Source: Cristatella mucedo (Eukaryota > Bryozoa > Phylactolaemata > Cristatellidae). Taken from it: a DNA stretch of 64,000 bases. Below, piece by piece: positions 11,471 to 26,300 of the stretch. The stretch's first letter is position 1. The number at the start of each line of letters is the position of its first letter. Made by a program: the position numbers and the translations under genes. The notes beneath the pieces are model-generated. The model made no database searches. It was not told where the DNA came from and worked only from the letters and a program-made list of their open reading frames with translations. The stretch lies in assembly GCA_009760855.2 (NCBI GenBank), contig WPIO01000030.1, positions 2,225,001-2,289,000 of the forward strand, read 5' to 3'.

Positions 11471-14400
11471 GTTGGTAGCGAAAGCAGCGCCGTATTACGG
11501 CCGACAGGATCAAAGTGCTCGAGGGCAAATGTCTCGCGACCGCTCTCACGCCCCGACTGGCTGCATATCCATGATAACTGCGTCGCAACCGGATGCGGGC
11601 TGGCAACCCTTGCTCTTGCTCGTGCAAGCGTCGCCGAAGCGCAGCGATCGAACTGGTGAAGCAGGCCAGACGCGGCGACTTCTCGGGTCTCATTGGGCGG
11701 TGCACGTGATTACGAGCTGCAGCGGCGCTTGACGGACAGATCGCTTACCTAGGGGGCTAACGGAAGAGCTTGTTGGCCATCGCTACCGACTTTCGCACAG
11801 GCGACTCCAAAGCACCGAGCGAACTAACGCACGAAAGTAGGGTGCCTAAACCGTAATGCTGGAAGCGTGGCCAGCGGAAGAGCGATGCTATCACGTGGCC
11901 ATGTTGCGCAGGCGATGTCCAGGCTGTCCAGAGCGTCTCATGTACACTACGCGACATCGAAGGCGTTATTAGTGGCTCAAAGATTTTTAAAATTGTTATT
12001 TTATTGATTAACACACTAAAACATCAGTACGATTCTGATTTGACTCTCAAATTGCATAGTGGCACGAGTGTTTTATCAGGTCAGACATAAAATAAATTAA
12101 AGCTAGCTGATTTAGCAGCCTCATTTATATAGCGACAAACGAACGTCAATGGCTTTGGCCACCGCTTGCAGACGGCGCCGAAGGATTGCCCGCTGCCTCT
12201 GAACTCGAGCCCATGACTTGCATCGTGAAGAGCGAGAACCGCATGCCTGAACTAAGAGCCAGGGAGCGTATGTAAAATGGCTTTCATAGTCGTGTCCGTT
12301 GACTCGCTCGTACTGAGATACTGTTCGAAAGTTTGCGAGATCATTCAGTGGCAGCGCCATTTTCTTAGCGAATTGTGGTGGCCAAAGAGCGCATATGATT
12401 AGCCCACTTAATCTAAACGCTGCCGGGGGGGGGGGGGCGGTGATGACGCTTTTTTAGACGGCAGCGTCTCCTTCACAGCATTACTTCAGTAATAGCCACG
12501 TCTAAAGCAGGTCAGCTAGCCCGTTAGTAAGGATCGACATCGGAAGGGGCTTGGTTACGGGCGGGTGGGCTTTAGCCCGACCTCATAGGTCTGCCGAAAC
12601 TGCGGGGTTGGGCTACACCGAGCAAAATCATTGCTGTTCAAGCCTCCGTTAGCCAAAGTTGCAGCGGTTCAAGCCTCATTTAGCCACACATCCTCATAAG
12701 TCCATTCTTGGAGGCCAGATAGCCGTCTCGAATGGCTACCAGGCTTCAAGAATGAGGCTACCAGGTTTGGAGAGCGGTTCTACAGAATCGTCGGGTGACG
12801 CGTCTTCAGCACGACGCCTGGTCAAGGTGTGTCACCTAAACAGATGGGACCTAAAAGGATGGTAATCGGCGTCCTATTAGTTATAGGAACAATATTATTT
12901 TTAGAGTTTCGGAGAGGGTAGTTACTCTTTGTCAGGATAAAGAGCCCGAGCGACGGTATGGGTTAAGATTGTGCCTATTCTTTAAATAGGTCGGTCGAGC
13001 GAGGTTTCCGGGCTGGGCGCTTCCTGTGCGGAGCGCCTTGCTCAGCAAAAGTCAGACAGGAATGCTAAAGGGTCTTTCTGATTTCATGGATTCACCGCCA
13101 AGGCTTTAAGTTGTTTCTCCAGAGAGGGAGAGATAAATAGATAGACATAGAGATATAGATAAATAGATATATTGATAGACGGACGGACGGACGGACGGAC
13201 GGACGGACGGACGGACGGACGGAGAGAGAGAGAGGCTGCAAATATTTGTAGACGGTTGTATTTAAGCCTGCCAGACGGCGAGCCTTCAGTGCACAGCTTG
13301 GGGCAGAGCGGATGAGTGCCTCTTTCATGGCGGCGCCCATAGAGTTTTTTCGGAGTTGGCACTCAGATATTCCGAAAATTGAGAATACCGCCCGATGTCT
13401 TTTGAGTGGCTAAAAATTCCGCACGTCGGCACTTCCTCGGCCAGCATAATCCATGGCCGCTTCCACAATAGGCAGCCATTTCATTTTTGAGGAAGCTGAA
13501 GAGTTTATATGAAAGAAAAGGCTAGAGAGGCCTGCCTAGCCCTGCACCCCTGATGCAGAGCTTCACGATCTGCCTGCAGAGGATGTCACCAGGCCTAGCA
13601 GAATGCCAACAAGGCATTGCTATGTGGCACCCTATCAGAGCTCGAGTTACAGAATCTGTCTCGTGGAGTAGAGGCCGCAAAGTTCAATAGCATTTGGTCA
13701 CGGAATTGCCGGAGTTTAACAATCTATATCAGCTCTGTATGGTAATAAATGGGTAAAACCTAACTGAAGTAACTGTAGCAATTCACCAACAGCATTAGAG
13801 TTCCGACAAGTGGCGTCTGGTTTAAGCGCGGTACTACAGTTAGGCCAAATAAGCATTGCCTATTGAGCGTTTAGCTCCCTTGCCACGCAAGCTCCGCAGC
13901 CCCGATGTCCTCTGAGTTCTAGAGAGACGGCGAAAATGAGGCGATGCTCTGGCGAAAGTAATTTAGCAAATAAAACTATTGATTACATAATCCTTTTTGC
14001 ACAGAGGCTTCGAGAGGCTGGCAGAGCGTCGCGTGCACGTCCTGTGTCGGGGTTTCCAGTTGAGCTATCAGTGATTTCTAGCGACATCTTACCTTTGAAG
14101 TTGCTAAAGAGATAATCCTCTTAGACTTGGACAGATTTTTAAAGAGAGCCTGAAGGCAGAGCCATCGGCTCTTCCTTCGGACTTTCAAATGAGGGGTACA
14201 ACTATCTTTCTGACGTGTCAAAATAAACTTGAGGCGGTGCCACCCTCGGCACAAAGCTTCAGCAGTACCGAAATCTTCAAAGAACGACCGTAAAGCTAGT
14301 GTCGGTGGTTTGAAAATTAGCTGCAGTAAGGTTTTGGAGGGGGCGAAGAGCATTGTTGAGCATATTTCAAAGACAAGTCCCTGAGCTTTGCCATTCCCAT

Positions 14401-17400
14401 TCGTAAGGATCTAAGTTTAGCATCATGCCAAAAAATTCGAGCTAAAGTCTCTACCTAAGCCGCCCAGTTCAATGCCAACCAATTTTCTCCCTTAATCTAT
14501 ATTCTCCGGCTGAGTGCTTCTGCTTGGCCATCCGACCGGGCGCAATGGCTATGATAACCTCCCGACGAATTAAGCTAATTCTCACAGCACTCTGCCAATC
14601 AGCTTAATCTGGACACTCATAAGTTCAAAACTTATGGGCATGAATAATATCGGCACGAATAATAATCTTCATATATAATATCGTAATGATTTACAAAATT
14701 TCAATTAGAAGATTACTCATTTGAGCTGTAAATGTGGTGAAAAGCAGCTCACGAATGAGATTTTACTGCAAAGATTATCCGAAAGTTGAGTAGCCCCCGT
14801 CTGTTACTACCATGCGCTGGCTAAGATCTGTGCAGTAGTTCCGGTTCTTTCGCATTAGATTCCACGTCTTCGGCTGTGCTTTTAGAATTGATCAATCGAA
14901 CGATAATTTAAGTCCCCAGTAAGTAAAACTAATTTTTTTGACTTACCTGGTTCTGAGTACTCTGGAAACTTACACCAAGTGCTTCCAAGATATCCTCAGA
15001 AAAAAGGCAGCAGCGTTTGTGAATGATTTTTTGCCCACGAAATGAGAAATAACGTAATAACTAGCTGATGCAACAGTTTCACAGTGGAATGTAATATCGA
15101 CCGGAATCCACTCTAAGCAGACTTAAAATTTTATTAAGTTCGATTATTGTTTGGAATGGATCGAAAAGTAGCACGAGACCATAGAAAGCTGCTTTCAATT
15201 TCACTGTGGAAAATAGGAAGTGAAAGTGCAGCTTCAAGAAAAGAATAACTCTTAAATTTTGATAATTTGCTTCTAAAAGACATGTAAGAGTTCCAAAGCA
15301 GGTGACAAGGAAATTGAGGCAAAAGTTGGAAGCTTACGGAACTGTCGTAAATTTGAGAGCGGGTGGTGAGAAGTCGGTGAAGTCAGCCATTTAGTATGAG
15401 GAGAAAGTTCTAGAGAAGGACGTGAGAAGCTCTTCAGCTCTTAATTCAATTCACAACCTGTGGCCAAAATTAAGATGTGGGTTAGGAGTAGAAGAAGAAC
15501 CATAAATAAAATGATGACAATTATCAAATGGAAAAAGCGAGAATTGACTTGATGTAGACTGTGAATGCAACTTGAGGAAGTGTCAGCCTCGTCTATCTTA
15601 GCCAATTCAAGTAAAAATCGCTGCTCTATAATCTTGGCGTCCGTATTATTTACTCCAATTATTACAACAATACTACAACACAATAATAATGCTGGGGATA
15701 TTTCTCATTTAATCTGATCTATCCTAGCAAAGATATGCGTGCAATAACCACCTGTAATAGAATTTCAGCAATTAAAACTTATCCTTTAAGCTCATGTTAT
15801 TTTTTCTTGGACGCCATTAGGCTTGAGCTACAAATGGTGATCTACCAAGTCAAATTCCAGTGTCACCAGTGTGATGCTCTGATAAAATCAGCAGCCGTAA
15901 GAAGTTCTCAGTTTCTTTGGTAAGCCTGCAACAAAGGGCAAATTTGTTATTGTCAGGTACGAGGTAGATGGTCAAGCGCGATTGATAAGAAGAACAAGCA
16001 CGTTCCACGATGAAGCAACTACAGATCTGTAGCGTTGTATAAGGAGCCACACGTACGTCAAAAGCAGGAGTGAAGAAAATAAAAGCCTTTCCTCTAAACT
16101 ATTAGAGCTGATAAACTTTTCGCGTCCGCCGGTGATTACAAACTGCACATTACGCTAGTGCAGTTTCACCGAGCTAGATTTCTATTGTCCTGATTTTACG
16201 GCTCCTGCTTAGGGATGCTCGCCATCGGCTGCAGCATTCCAGAATAAGGCGAGCTCTTAATTTGGAATATGCTCCCACTTTGTCAGACTAAGATCTCCGA
16301 TCGTGCTTTCGTTCGCGATAAAACTGAGCATTTCACCGCTCAGCAGTGGTTGAGCCACTGCTTCTGCAGTTGAACAACTTCTGCGTGCTTGCAGAGGTCA
16401 CATTAACAATAAAAGGCAAAGGCAAAGTGTTCGTCAAGCGGCCCTACGAGCACGAGCTACTACTACAGATAAGTCGCAATGGCATCTATCCAGTCTCTAT
16501 GTCCATTCAGCCGGTATACAATGTAGAGAGAGCCAACTATGTTCGTGATACCAAGGTACTTCTCGGTAAAGGTTAGTGAGTGCCGCCGCTGTGGTCTGTC
16601 ATCCTGCTGCTGCTGCCTCTGCCACCATAAGCACCGGTACTTGCTACAATATAACCGCGGAAAACACTATGCGATATACTGCATACGAACGTTTGTGTGA
16701 GCAGTCGCACATCCTGAGATCGAATCAACAAGCCGGCAGGCGGTTTACCCCCATCCGAAGGAAGCCACGCTGGATCTAGTGGCCACGATGACCTCCCTAG
16801 TCCTGCAGAATTGACTGTGTTATTGACTCAGCTGTTCTCCTCTCAACGACTTCCGCTAGAGTAGCGCGTTGTCACGGTGCAGCGGACCCAACACGATATA
16901 TGAGTGGTAGCAACTTTTTTTGGATCTGCAGCACATGCAGCAGCCAGATGCATATTTCTTTCTGTTATTGCTGCATCAAATACACCATGGAATTGCAATG
17001 GCAAGCAGGCGTAGCAGCTTTTAGAATCAGCTTGCTAATCGATGCGAATCGGCTGAGGTGCATATATTTGATGAGACGCAATTGTAACTAATTGGACCCC
17101 AGCTTTACCAGATTCCCTATTTAAATAGCTTGCATGAAAAATCTCCCATCAACCATCCAGCCCGTCAAAGCGCTACCTGCTGCGATGCCAACATACGAGC
17201 TTTCCCAAAAGACACCAACCCCTTCACCCTTAGTTCCAAAATCTATGGCTTAAAGATCATCAACCCTACTTCGAGGGTGTGAGATTTGTCGCCCGGATAT
17301 ATTTATGCTTCGATGCAGGCTACGCTCCATTGCGCTCGGTCCTTGGTCTCCTCATCCTAGCGAGATGTACCGGTCTAGGATGCGCTGCAGTGGGCCGCTG

Positions 17401-20306
17401 ACTGCATCGTGTCGCAGCTCAAAAAAAGGGTCGTGCTTGAAGTAGCAGAAAACAAGCTCAAGCAAGCAGAAAATAAATGTCATATGCTCATCAAAAGGTT
17501 ACGTTGTATTGTTCTCTAACCGAAACCTGATAATGCTGTGATAGCAGCCACACAACATAAGCCAGCTGCCATATTACACCAACTACCATTAAATCAATGA
17601 TGAATTGGTAACAAATAGCGCAGCTGCGTTTTTTAGGAATCGAGGTATGCCAGCTGCACATTTTTAAATCTGTTTTTCAATGTTCAAAAAGAATGAATCC
17701 ACAAAGCAAGGAGCGACAATCTAGGGCCAATAATCTAACCGCGGTCTACGCTTCGCAATCAGTAAACACCTCCAAGCGTAGCGTATCCCCGAAAAGTAAA
17801 TTATTTTGTATTTTGCTATTTTATAATTTTATATATCGCTATAACGAGAGCTAGACATTAATCTTCAAAAGCGGAGTCTACCATGGCACCTTTTTAAACA
17901 GAAGAATCGCATTGAAAATGTGAACTTGAGTTTCAGCACCCGAAGCTCAGAGTAAACTCAATATAGGTAAAACGGAAAGTCAATTTTTCGGTAACCGAAA
18001 GTGCCAATTACTTTATCCATCGCAGTTCTGCGGCAGGTTTGGAGATAGAGAGGTAATGGTTTGACACATCGAGAGACATGAAGTAATGAAAGCGGTAAGA
18101 AAGGAATATTAGAGAATGCAGTACGAGTGTTCGCAAATTGCTTTTAAAGTGACTCCGTTGATAATATTACACCGAGGATAAAGTAGCTGACGATCCGCAT
18201 ACTCGGACTAGCGAATTTGTTCGCCGACGAAGAGACGAAGAAATCTACACTCTGTAAGGACCTGCTCGTGAGTACTCTGTGTGTGCTCACAGTCAGAAGC
18301 TCGCAAGCGCACAATTCTCCTGAAGTAGTAATACAGCTGGAGGCAAATGGCCATGGCTCAGCGGACGCTCGCCGAACGCAGCCTAAGCGCGCGCCTGGCT
18401 GCTGAATTGCGTGCGGCCTGGGGCGCATGAGAGTTATTGGGTGCATCTGATAGCACCTTGTGTGTGCGCACTTTGTTTCAGCACACTCCAAGTCTCAAGA
18501 ACTGGATATCATCGATCCGGGCCAGCATGATTACCCGTTCGAATTCTGTCTGCCGCTATCACTGCCTTGTTCCTACGAGAGCAGCCGCGGGCGGATACAA
18601 TACAAGCTAACATGTGAGTACGGGAGGACAGTTTTGCATGCGGATGCTTTTCCTCATGCGTGCGCTCTGCCTGAATAGAGGGAAGGGACAGTTTGGCTCC
18701 CGATATCTGAGGCTACGGATTCAGCGCCAAAAGGCCAATTAAGCACAATTTTGTAGCGCTCCTGCTCAAAGCAAGGATTGGGTGTTTCGGCGGAACAGCA
18801 CTAGTATGAATTTATTGCCAATTTTAGCCTTTCTTGTTTAGGCTTTAACTCGGGAAATATAGGTTTTTTTTAAAAATCGACGGCTCTTGAACTCGCTGTC
18901 TTGCTGGTTTAGGCAAAACTGCTTGCTTGGACTGTTTCATGGGATATGACCATTGTAGCACACACGAAAATCTAGGGTGACTATTGAACTACATATCTCT
19001 ATGAAATTTATTTCGTATCACCAGAACGTCAGCCAATCGTTACGGCGGCCGACCGCCGTGTTATTCTGATGACGGCTTATTTGTGCGCGTATATGCCGCG
19101 TTAGAAGTTTGGCAGTTTAATATGTGCAGCTATGAAATGTCTCCGGACGTAACAGAGGAAAAAATGCTTCGGGACTAACGCAGCAGATCATACAGGTATG
19201 TACCGTATTTTCATGTCTCAGGTCTACTGGAAATACTTAGACACCAGTCTGTTCCGGCGGACACTTCCTCAAGCGAACGACGGACTATTTTGGGATTGCT
19301 TCTCTACAGGATTAGGACTAGTAGAATCTAATTGAAATGGCCTTTCTCCTGATTCATTACTTGTCACTTTATGGCTACCGGATATTAATCCTGTGGAATA
19401 TGTCCAACCTTTTGTTTTTTTTTGGGGGGGACGCCTGTAGTCCAAATATTCATTATTCTTGCTTGGCTGAGCCCGACTCCAAACCGCTTAAAGCCTACGC
19501 AATCCTTCTATTACATGGCCGGCACTGCACTTGTCTCTTGTAATCCAAACCATCTCCCTTCCGTGCGTTTAATACCTCTGAGCACTCCTGTTACAGTGTA
19601 ACTACTCGAGCGTACGTGCTGCTGGATGTGACTCCGGCAGGGAAGTTACCAAGCAGTTTTCGGACAACGCTGACTTCCTATAGGAATCCTGGAGTTACCA
19701 ACGCTGTGCGTCAGCGATGCACAGTAACCGTCTTACAATGATGAAAAGTTGCTGCAGTAGCCTATCAGAAGTCCTTTTGCTTTAGCTTATCCACGGAATT
19801 CCAATTGATAGCCATGCGTCTAGCTTTGTGCATTGGCACTGATTGCCATAGAAAGATGTGGGCTTTTCACTAGGAAAAAATAGGGTATTCTTCTTTTAAT
19901 TTATGCTCTTCTTTTTAATATAAATTACCTTATTGGAGACGTCATTGCAGCAGAAGCCAAGCGCAGACCACAGAATTTAGAAGTCTTGCATTGACACTGG
20001 ATTTAACTTTTAGGTCGTGTTGACTCTTCAGCGTCTACACCACACAATAAGTGCAAGAAGCTCATAACAGTACTTCCTAGAGTTGACATCAACATTCTTC
20101 CAGGAATGCTGGTAAGACCACGATTCGTATTAGCATGTATGCTGTACGGTAACTAATCGGGCTACTAACTGTAAGTCTAACGCTAGTATGACAAGTTTTA
20201 ATAGATAATTAAGATTTAGAGCTGCCTGTAAAGACCGGTACATACACGTACATAAGAACAAAATCACGTGTACGAACTTACATGCACAATTACACGGAAT
20301 CACACA

Positions 20307-20351
<45 letters not shown>

Positions 20352-23300
20352 ACTTGCAAAAAAGGCTCATCTACATATTTATATTCAGAGATGTAGTACA
20401 TCAAGCCTATACAGGTAGTGCATGCATCTACACATGGTAAAGTTTGGTTGATTCAACAACATCGTGTATACAGAAGTAGAGGAGCCGTAGTGGCTAAAAG
20501 ACCATGATTGCATTGGAAAATATAAGATTGGCTGGTGTAAGACTCAAACCCACGACATGGGTCGTAGTGTGCTTCAAGCACTTTACCTCTGAGCTAACTA
20601 AGACTCAGGGGCACATACTACTGTTATCTGAATGACAGAGATGGGAGGAGGGTTGAATTTCTGAGACAGCAAATATCACTTAACTACGTCCACCTTTGCA
20701 TGGTACAATTTTTTAAGCGTGCAAGAAAGTCTGAAGAAGTGCACTTTCTAGTGTTGCGATGTTATGGTGGACGTAGTGGATGCTAGTCCATATGGACGCA
20801 ATTAAAATATAATGGTGAAAATAGCACATCGAAGCACGGAGGAATTCAGGAAGACTTGATCCGAAATAACTCATTTTTTATAACATACACAGCTCAAGCC
20901 CTAACCTGATTAGCCACGCGTCTGCAACTCGAGTATTTCGGTAGAATTTCGCAATTAGCATATTAAACTTGAGCCAATCGGAAGTGTATTCATGCAGATA
21001 TAATATAATGGAATTCGTAGGCTCTTAATAAAAATAATTTCAATTTAAAGGTAATTAATTATTAAAAAATAGTCACACTAGATTATTTGGGGGATATTTT
21101 AGTGGCCCCTACGTGCATACTCGTACCGCTTCAACCTCTCGCTAAACTTCTTGACGACGCGAGAGCTTTTTATTTGAAGGAGAGCGCCGGGGTCGAAGCG
21201 TCGACGACACTGCTTACGTGCTTCTGCGAGACTCCACCGATTTCGGCGGAGATATCAATACAAAGAAGAGGCTTCGTTCCTGGGGAGTTCATTACGGCTA
21301 ATGCTTTTGTCAGCAACATGAGTAATCAGCGCGTGCTCTCGACGATCATTGAGTTGGTGCAGGTAAGACGGAGAGCTTCGTGCGAGGGGGGCCTCAAGTC
21401 TTGCTCCGCACTCGCGCTCCGCAAGACCCTCGGTCAGTGAACACCGCTTATCGATTCAAATGCACGTGAAAAGGATTCAATTGCATGCCGTTCAGCAGGC
21501 ATTAGCAATTTCCCCAAATTTAGCCTCGTGCTACATCAACATAACTGCCATTAAGTGCTTCTTTAGCGGCCGCTCACACCGTGGTCTGCGAGTCATTCAC
21601 GTAGAAAGAGAAAGCCAAGTATCGATACCTCTCACGGCCAGGACACTGCAGATCAGGAGAGGTTCGGCATCCTGGTAGCAGCTATAATTTTCCGATATTG
21701 GGTCGGATGTTCCCACTCTATTCTTGGTGCTCTAGCCAATTAGGTTAGGGCGTTTTTTGTTTCGGTCGCATGGGACGATGGACGTGGCTGACGTCATCTG
21801 AAAATATGTGCCTGATCACTCGTTTGGCTCCGCCGAAGCGCAATAAACATTGGCAAAATTACGGTGACACTCCTATGATTATACGACTGCGATTTCCGAA
21901 AGAGTTCGAATACACGTGAGTTGGTGCATCTATACCCGCAACATTAACTTCGAACTCTCATTCTCCGGCCTCATTCATTAGCAGTCGATTTTCTTAGATA
22001 GCCGGAAGCCGTTGCAAAGGAACTAGAGTGTTATTTACACTCTGCATTGGTTGCAATGCCAGGCGACGATCATTTGCTTTAGGTTGCGGCCAGGACATGG
22101 TCACGAAATTCAGATGATGACATTCCAGTTTCCCTCTACAGTGCTTAACATTCAGAACATTTAGTGTAGTTATGAAAGCAAGCTGGATTCACGAAAGTGC
22201 TTACATTCGCTGCCGCCTAGAGGTTGAGGCTAGTCTGTTTTTATTGATGTAGACAGTACAACACAAAGCGTTTGGATCGGTGCTCAAGGAGGACTACGTC
22301 ATTAAGTCAGTTAAAGGACAATCGCTTGAAGTTGGCCGAACGTTCTCCTGGAATTCGGTCAACGTAGAAGTGCCTCCCGTGCCTCCAACGACACTTGACC
22401 TGGGACAACTCATTGAGATCTCGTATTGCCTGCAGGTGCGTGATATTGCGCTATACACAGCTGCCAAATCGGAGAACGTTATCGCTCGTTCGGTGATCAG
22501 TTAGTGAGCCATAAGCAGACGATTCTCGGTGCACCGCAAGCCCTCCTCCGCATTTTACTTGCCAGCTGCTGTCCTTGAGCGAGACGCCGAGAGTGCGACT
22601 AATCACAGCGCAGCAAAAAAGCTGGAAATTGAAACTCATTGTAGTGAAGCCATTAAAGAATACGGTCCAAAAATTGTGACAGAGCAGCAAATCACACACC
22701 GGAAGCCCTATGGTTGCTACTGCGTCGGTCGCCTTGTGCTTCACCGTGCACCACACTCTTTACAGTACTGGCGTGCCCATAGGCACAATAGTTCTACTAA
22801 TCAATAATGGCTTTCACTCTGAGGAGCTCCGAAGCGAGGCAAGAGAAGATACCTTTGGAAAACATTTATATGGTAATGAAGTCTAAAATAACAAAGCAGA
22901 AAAAATGAACGCGATTCTGAGAAAAGTTGCATTCAGCTACGTAAAAAGCAGTAAATACGCATTTGAAGGATCTCTCAGGACATTTAACGCGTACTTTAGG
23001 ATGCCGGTTACATTGCCTAATATATAAGAATAATCTTTGGTAAAAATTGTTGAATTGATAGCAGTAATTCGAGCTGATGTGTTAATTGGGCGCATTCTTG
23101 ATGTAGCAAAAGTAGGCTCCAGTTTTGAACTCACAGACGAAGCAATGTCACTTTGTACAAACCCTAAGGTAGAGCCGCGCATCCTATGAATTGCAGCAAC
23201 ATTGTTATTTGCATGCGGATTCATTTTAAACACCGGAGCAAATTCACTCACTTAAGTGTGCACTAACATAGAAGCCACAGAAAAATGCTGAATCAGCAAT

Positions 23301-26300
23301 GGTGCATCCTTCTCTGCTGATTGTTAGCTCCCGGTTTGTTATGATGGACGCTAGTACAGCAAGTACAGCAAAAGCAGCTATAACAGCTTTGTGAGTGCAG
23401 TTTAAACTTCAAAAAGGAGCAGGCATCTGATGCCATGGAGCAAGCAGCCCATATCGTCTGATTAACGAGATCGCGGACGTCAGCTCAATTTTGCTCGGCA
23501 ATTCTCAGACTTCATTCATGTGACACATCAGTTAGGCCTATACTACACAAATGCTCGGTCGGATTTGTCTAATCTACTTGGCACTATTCAGGACGAAGGA
23601 GTCTAAGGCATTAAATAAATAGATAAAATTAAAAAACTAAAATTGTCAAAACTAAAATACAATATCAATAAGAGGGACCATGAATTATTCAGACACTTCG
23701 TGGATTTTGAAAATACTGTTTGCCGAAACGAATTTTCTGCATGACTTGCACGTCAGTTCCTGTATCAATTCATGAACGCTAAAACCATAGACATTAACTT
23801 CAAAAAGTCATTGTTCCAGGGTGTCGTGTATCAAACGGACGACGATTACGCTGAAGATTTACTTAAGGTATTTAAACTCTTACTTTTGAGCAGTAAATCC
23901 AAGGATAAAAATTATAAACGTGAAGGTGGAAATGACATTTCATATTATATCTCAAAGACTGTCGTGTAGAGGATTTCAAAGTATCAACTGATCTTTTCAC
24001 GACGCGGCTGCAGCAAGAATTCACTTTCGTGAGAAACAGGCTGAAATTATTTTTTGAAATAAATATAAGAACTGGGCAATGGGAGTTCAATCTGAAAGAA
24101 ATTTTTTTTCCTATAAGCTTGAATATCCGCAGATGTAGTTTAATTTTACGCCCACTGTCCTGCTCACGTATGGTGCGGCGCGGTTTTAATCACTAGAGTT
24201 TTAATCTATTTTATCTAAAAAATGACCACCTGGATCCTACACAAATCCGGATTTATTCTGTTTTATTAAAGTTAAGTTTGGATTTCTCACACAGCCCACA
24301 TTTTAGCGGCGTCGGACGTTCGGACCAGGCTCAGCCGTCATAACGACTGTTTGCGATTCAAGCTGTTAGTTCCGATCTTGGGGCTGGTGGCAAATAGCTA
24401 TTCGCTCTGTCGTCGGAAGTAGCCACCATTCCCAGTTTTTCTTACCATGTCCAACGTCAACAGAGACCACGCCCGGACCGCCGAAGACAGCGAATCCGTT
24501 AGCCCCTCCATGCTCTGTAGTGATGATGGGCATGCGACGTTGGCCAACAAAAGCGTGTGGCGAAACGGCGAAATAAAACGAGGTTTTAATCAGAAAAATC
24601 GAGTTTTATTCCAGTAAACCAGTAACCCGATTTGTCGGGTAAAAAAAATCGGGATTTTTTATCCTGTGTCCTGCCGTCCTACCTCTTCCGGTCCCGCTCC
24701 CCCACGACCTCGCGTCCGTAGCTGTAGCTATATGCTCCGTTCGTCCTCACTCGTACTGTTGCGGGTCAGCATAACTAAGATTATTCAATTCGAATTACGG
24801 TTCCGAGGTCTGTAGATTATTTTATTTTAAAGGACTTAAATTGATTTGTTTATTAGGAGAATAAGTTTTTGGTGGATTTTTTGGACAGCGTAGCGGACTA
24901 GCTGCTTTAGCAGTGGTAATTTGTCATTTCAGATCAGAGTAGTTGCTGCCAACACCATCAGGCCTTTAAGTGCCAAGGTCGGCGTAACTATTGGGACCAT
25001 ACCACACGCTCAGGTAAGTGCTAAAACTTTCAAAATGCGCTCTAGTTGAATAGAAAATAAAAATAAAATACAATATAATTGATATGCATAGCTTCCTAAA
25101 AAAACTTGAATCTCGATTCAAGCGCTTCGCGATGCTCTCGATCTCAGTAATCAAATACATTTACCTTGACCTTGGTCATTCAAGGGTAGTGCCTTAACCG
25201 TAGGGTCAAACCAGAGCGGCAGAAGGTAGCTCCACCCGAATGCACTGCAGAGGAATTTTTAGTTAATGCTCCTTGTTATTAGAAGTGAAAGATCACGGTA
25301 CCAAGGGAAAACTATTAAAGTTCATAGTGATAGTGTGCCGCTGACAAATGAGAAGATATTTCGAGAAATCGCATACATAAATAAGGTATACAAAATTTAC
25401 TAACATAGTTGAAACTATAATTGTGTTTTATTCAATAATTACATTAATTTAATTGAAAAGTAATATCGTTCTTTAGTGCCAGAAATTTAATCTTAAAAAT
25501 GAGGATCTATTCCACCAATCGCTTTTATACGGGTGGCTCTCTTCTCTAGGGTCAGCACAGGCTATCCAATCAGCAGTAAGTTAAATTTCGTAAAAATTGA
25601 TTAGGTTGGGCTCATTGATAATAGCCTTATAACAACATTTTTACAGTTTCTTCAATTTACTTTAATGACAATTTTAAGAGTGGAATGCAAGATAGCTTAT
25701 TGGTAGAACTGACTTACCAGAAAGGTCAGCGGGGTCTCAGGTTCGCCTTCCCTAGAACAATTAAAGTTTTTAGATTATTGCTCAGGGGCATACAGTTTCT
25801 TCCCGAAAACATATTTGCCCAGCATTCACAGTTTTTAAGGAAAACAAATAAATTCGTTTTTGCGATCAGGTAAGATTCAATGCTAGCCCTTTTTAATTTA
25901 GAATGTTCTGTACAATGTCTAAGCCAAGCCAAACTAATTATAAAACAAACCCCTATCATTTTGAGTTTATTGCAAATCAATGTAGTACTAATGATACACT
26001 TAACAAAGTGCCCTCAGAGAACTCAAATTTTTTTCTAGGTGATTTACATTTATTGCAAATAAAAAACAATTGAATTGTTAGTGTTAGCATTCAGTATAAA
26101 CAAAAGGAATAAAATGGTTAGGAGTGACATGAATAGGGTCAGCATGCAAGTATGATAAGTGGCAGCATGCGCAGTGTAAATAAATCCTAGCTGATTAAAC
26201 AGCCTCTTTTTTGTATAGCGACAGAAGAGCCTTTATGGCTATCACCACCGCTTGCAGTGGCGATAAAGAATCGCTCACCACAGGAATCGAACACACGACC

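Larger units (their letters stand above)
11471..16394 (+). other. arrestin intron 1 (4.9 kb)
   Basis: Holds a decayed SINE on the minus strand (about 12098-12255), a poly-G run (12426-12437) and the compound microsatellite at 13118-13229. Most of the rest (13230-16394) shows no recognisable gene or repeat. The first few hundred bases remain CpG-rich. Confidence 0.75.
18614..21102 (+). other. arrestin intron 3 (2.5 kb)
   Basis: Contains a (CA)n microsatellite at 20301-20349 and a tRNA-like SINE fragment on the minus strand at about 20530-20610. No additional exon encoding the usual RPW motif was found by eye. Confidence 0.7.

Noticed and set aside
11102-11659. 185-codon open frame over the arrestin exon 1 region
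   Set aside because: It lies in a different frame from the arrestin motif and is open because the region is GC-rich; no family resemblance.
13084-13362. Minus-strand open frames with SVRP repeats
   Set aside because: They are translations of the (GGAC)n and GATA-like arrays.
20130-20345. Minus-strand open frame with a Cys-Val repeat
   Set aside because: It is the translation of the (CA)n microsatellite.
23772-23969. Open frame with a DDDYAEDLLK motif followed by a GT
   Set aside because: No acceptor-phase fit with the arrestin exons and no known family; the arrestin protein is complete without it.
24300-24780. GC-richer stretch in arrestin intron 5 as a possible transposon or exon
   Set aside because: All frames are interrupted, no inverted repeats were found by eye, and no family motif appears.
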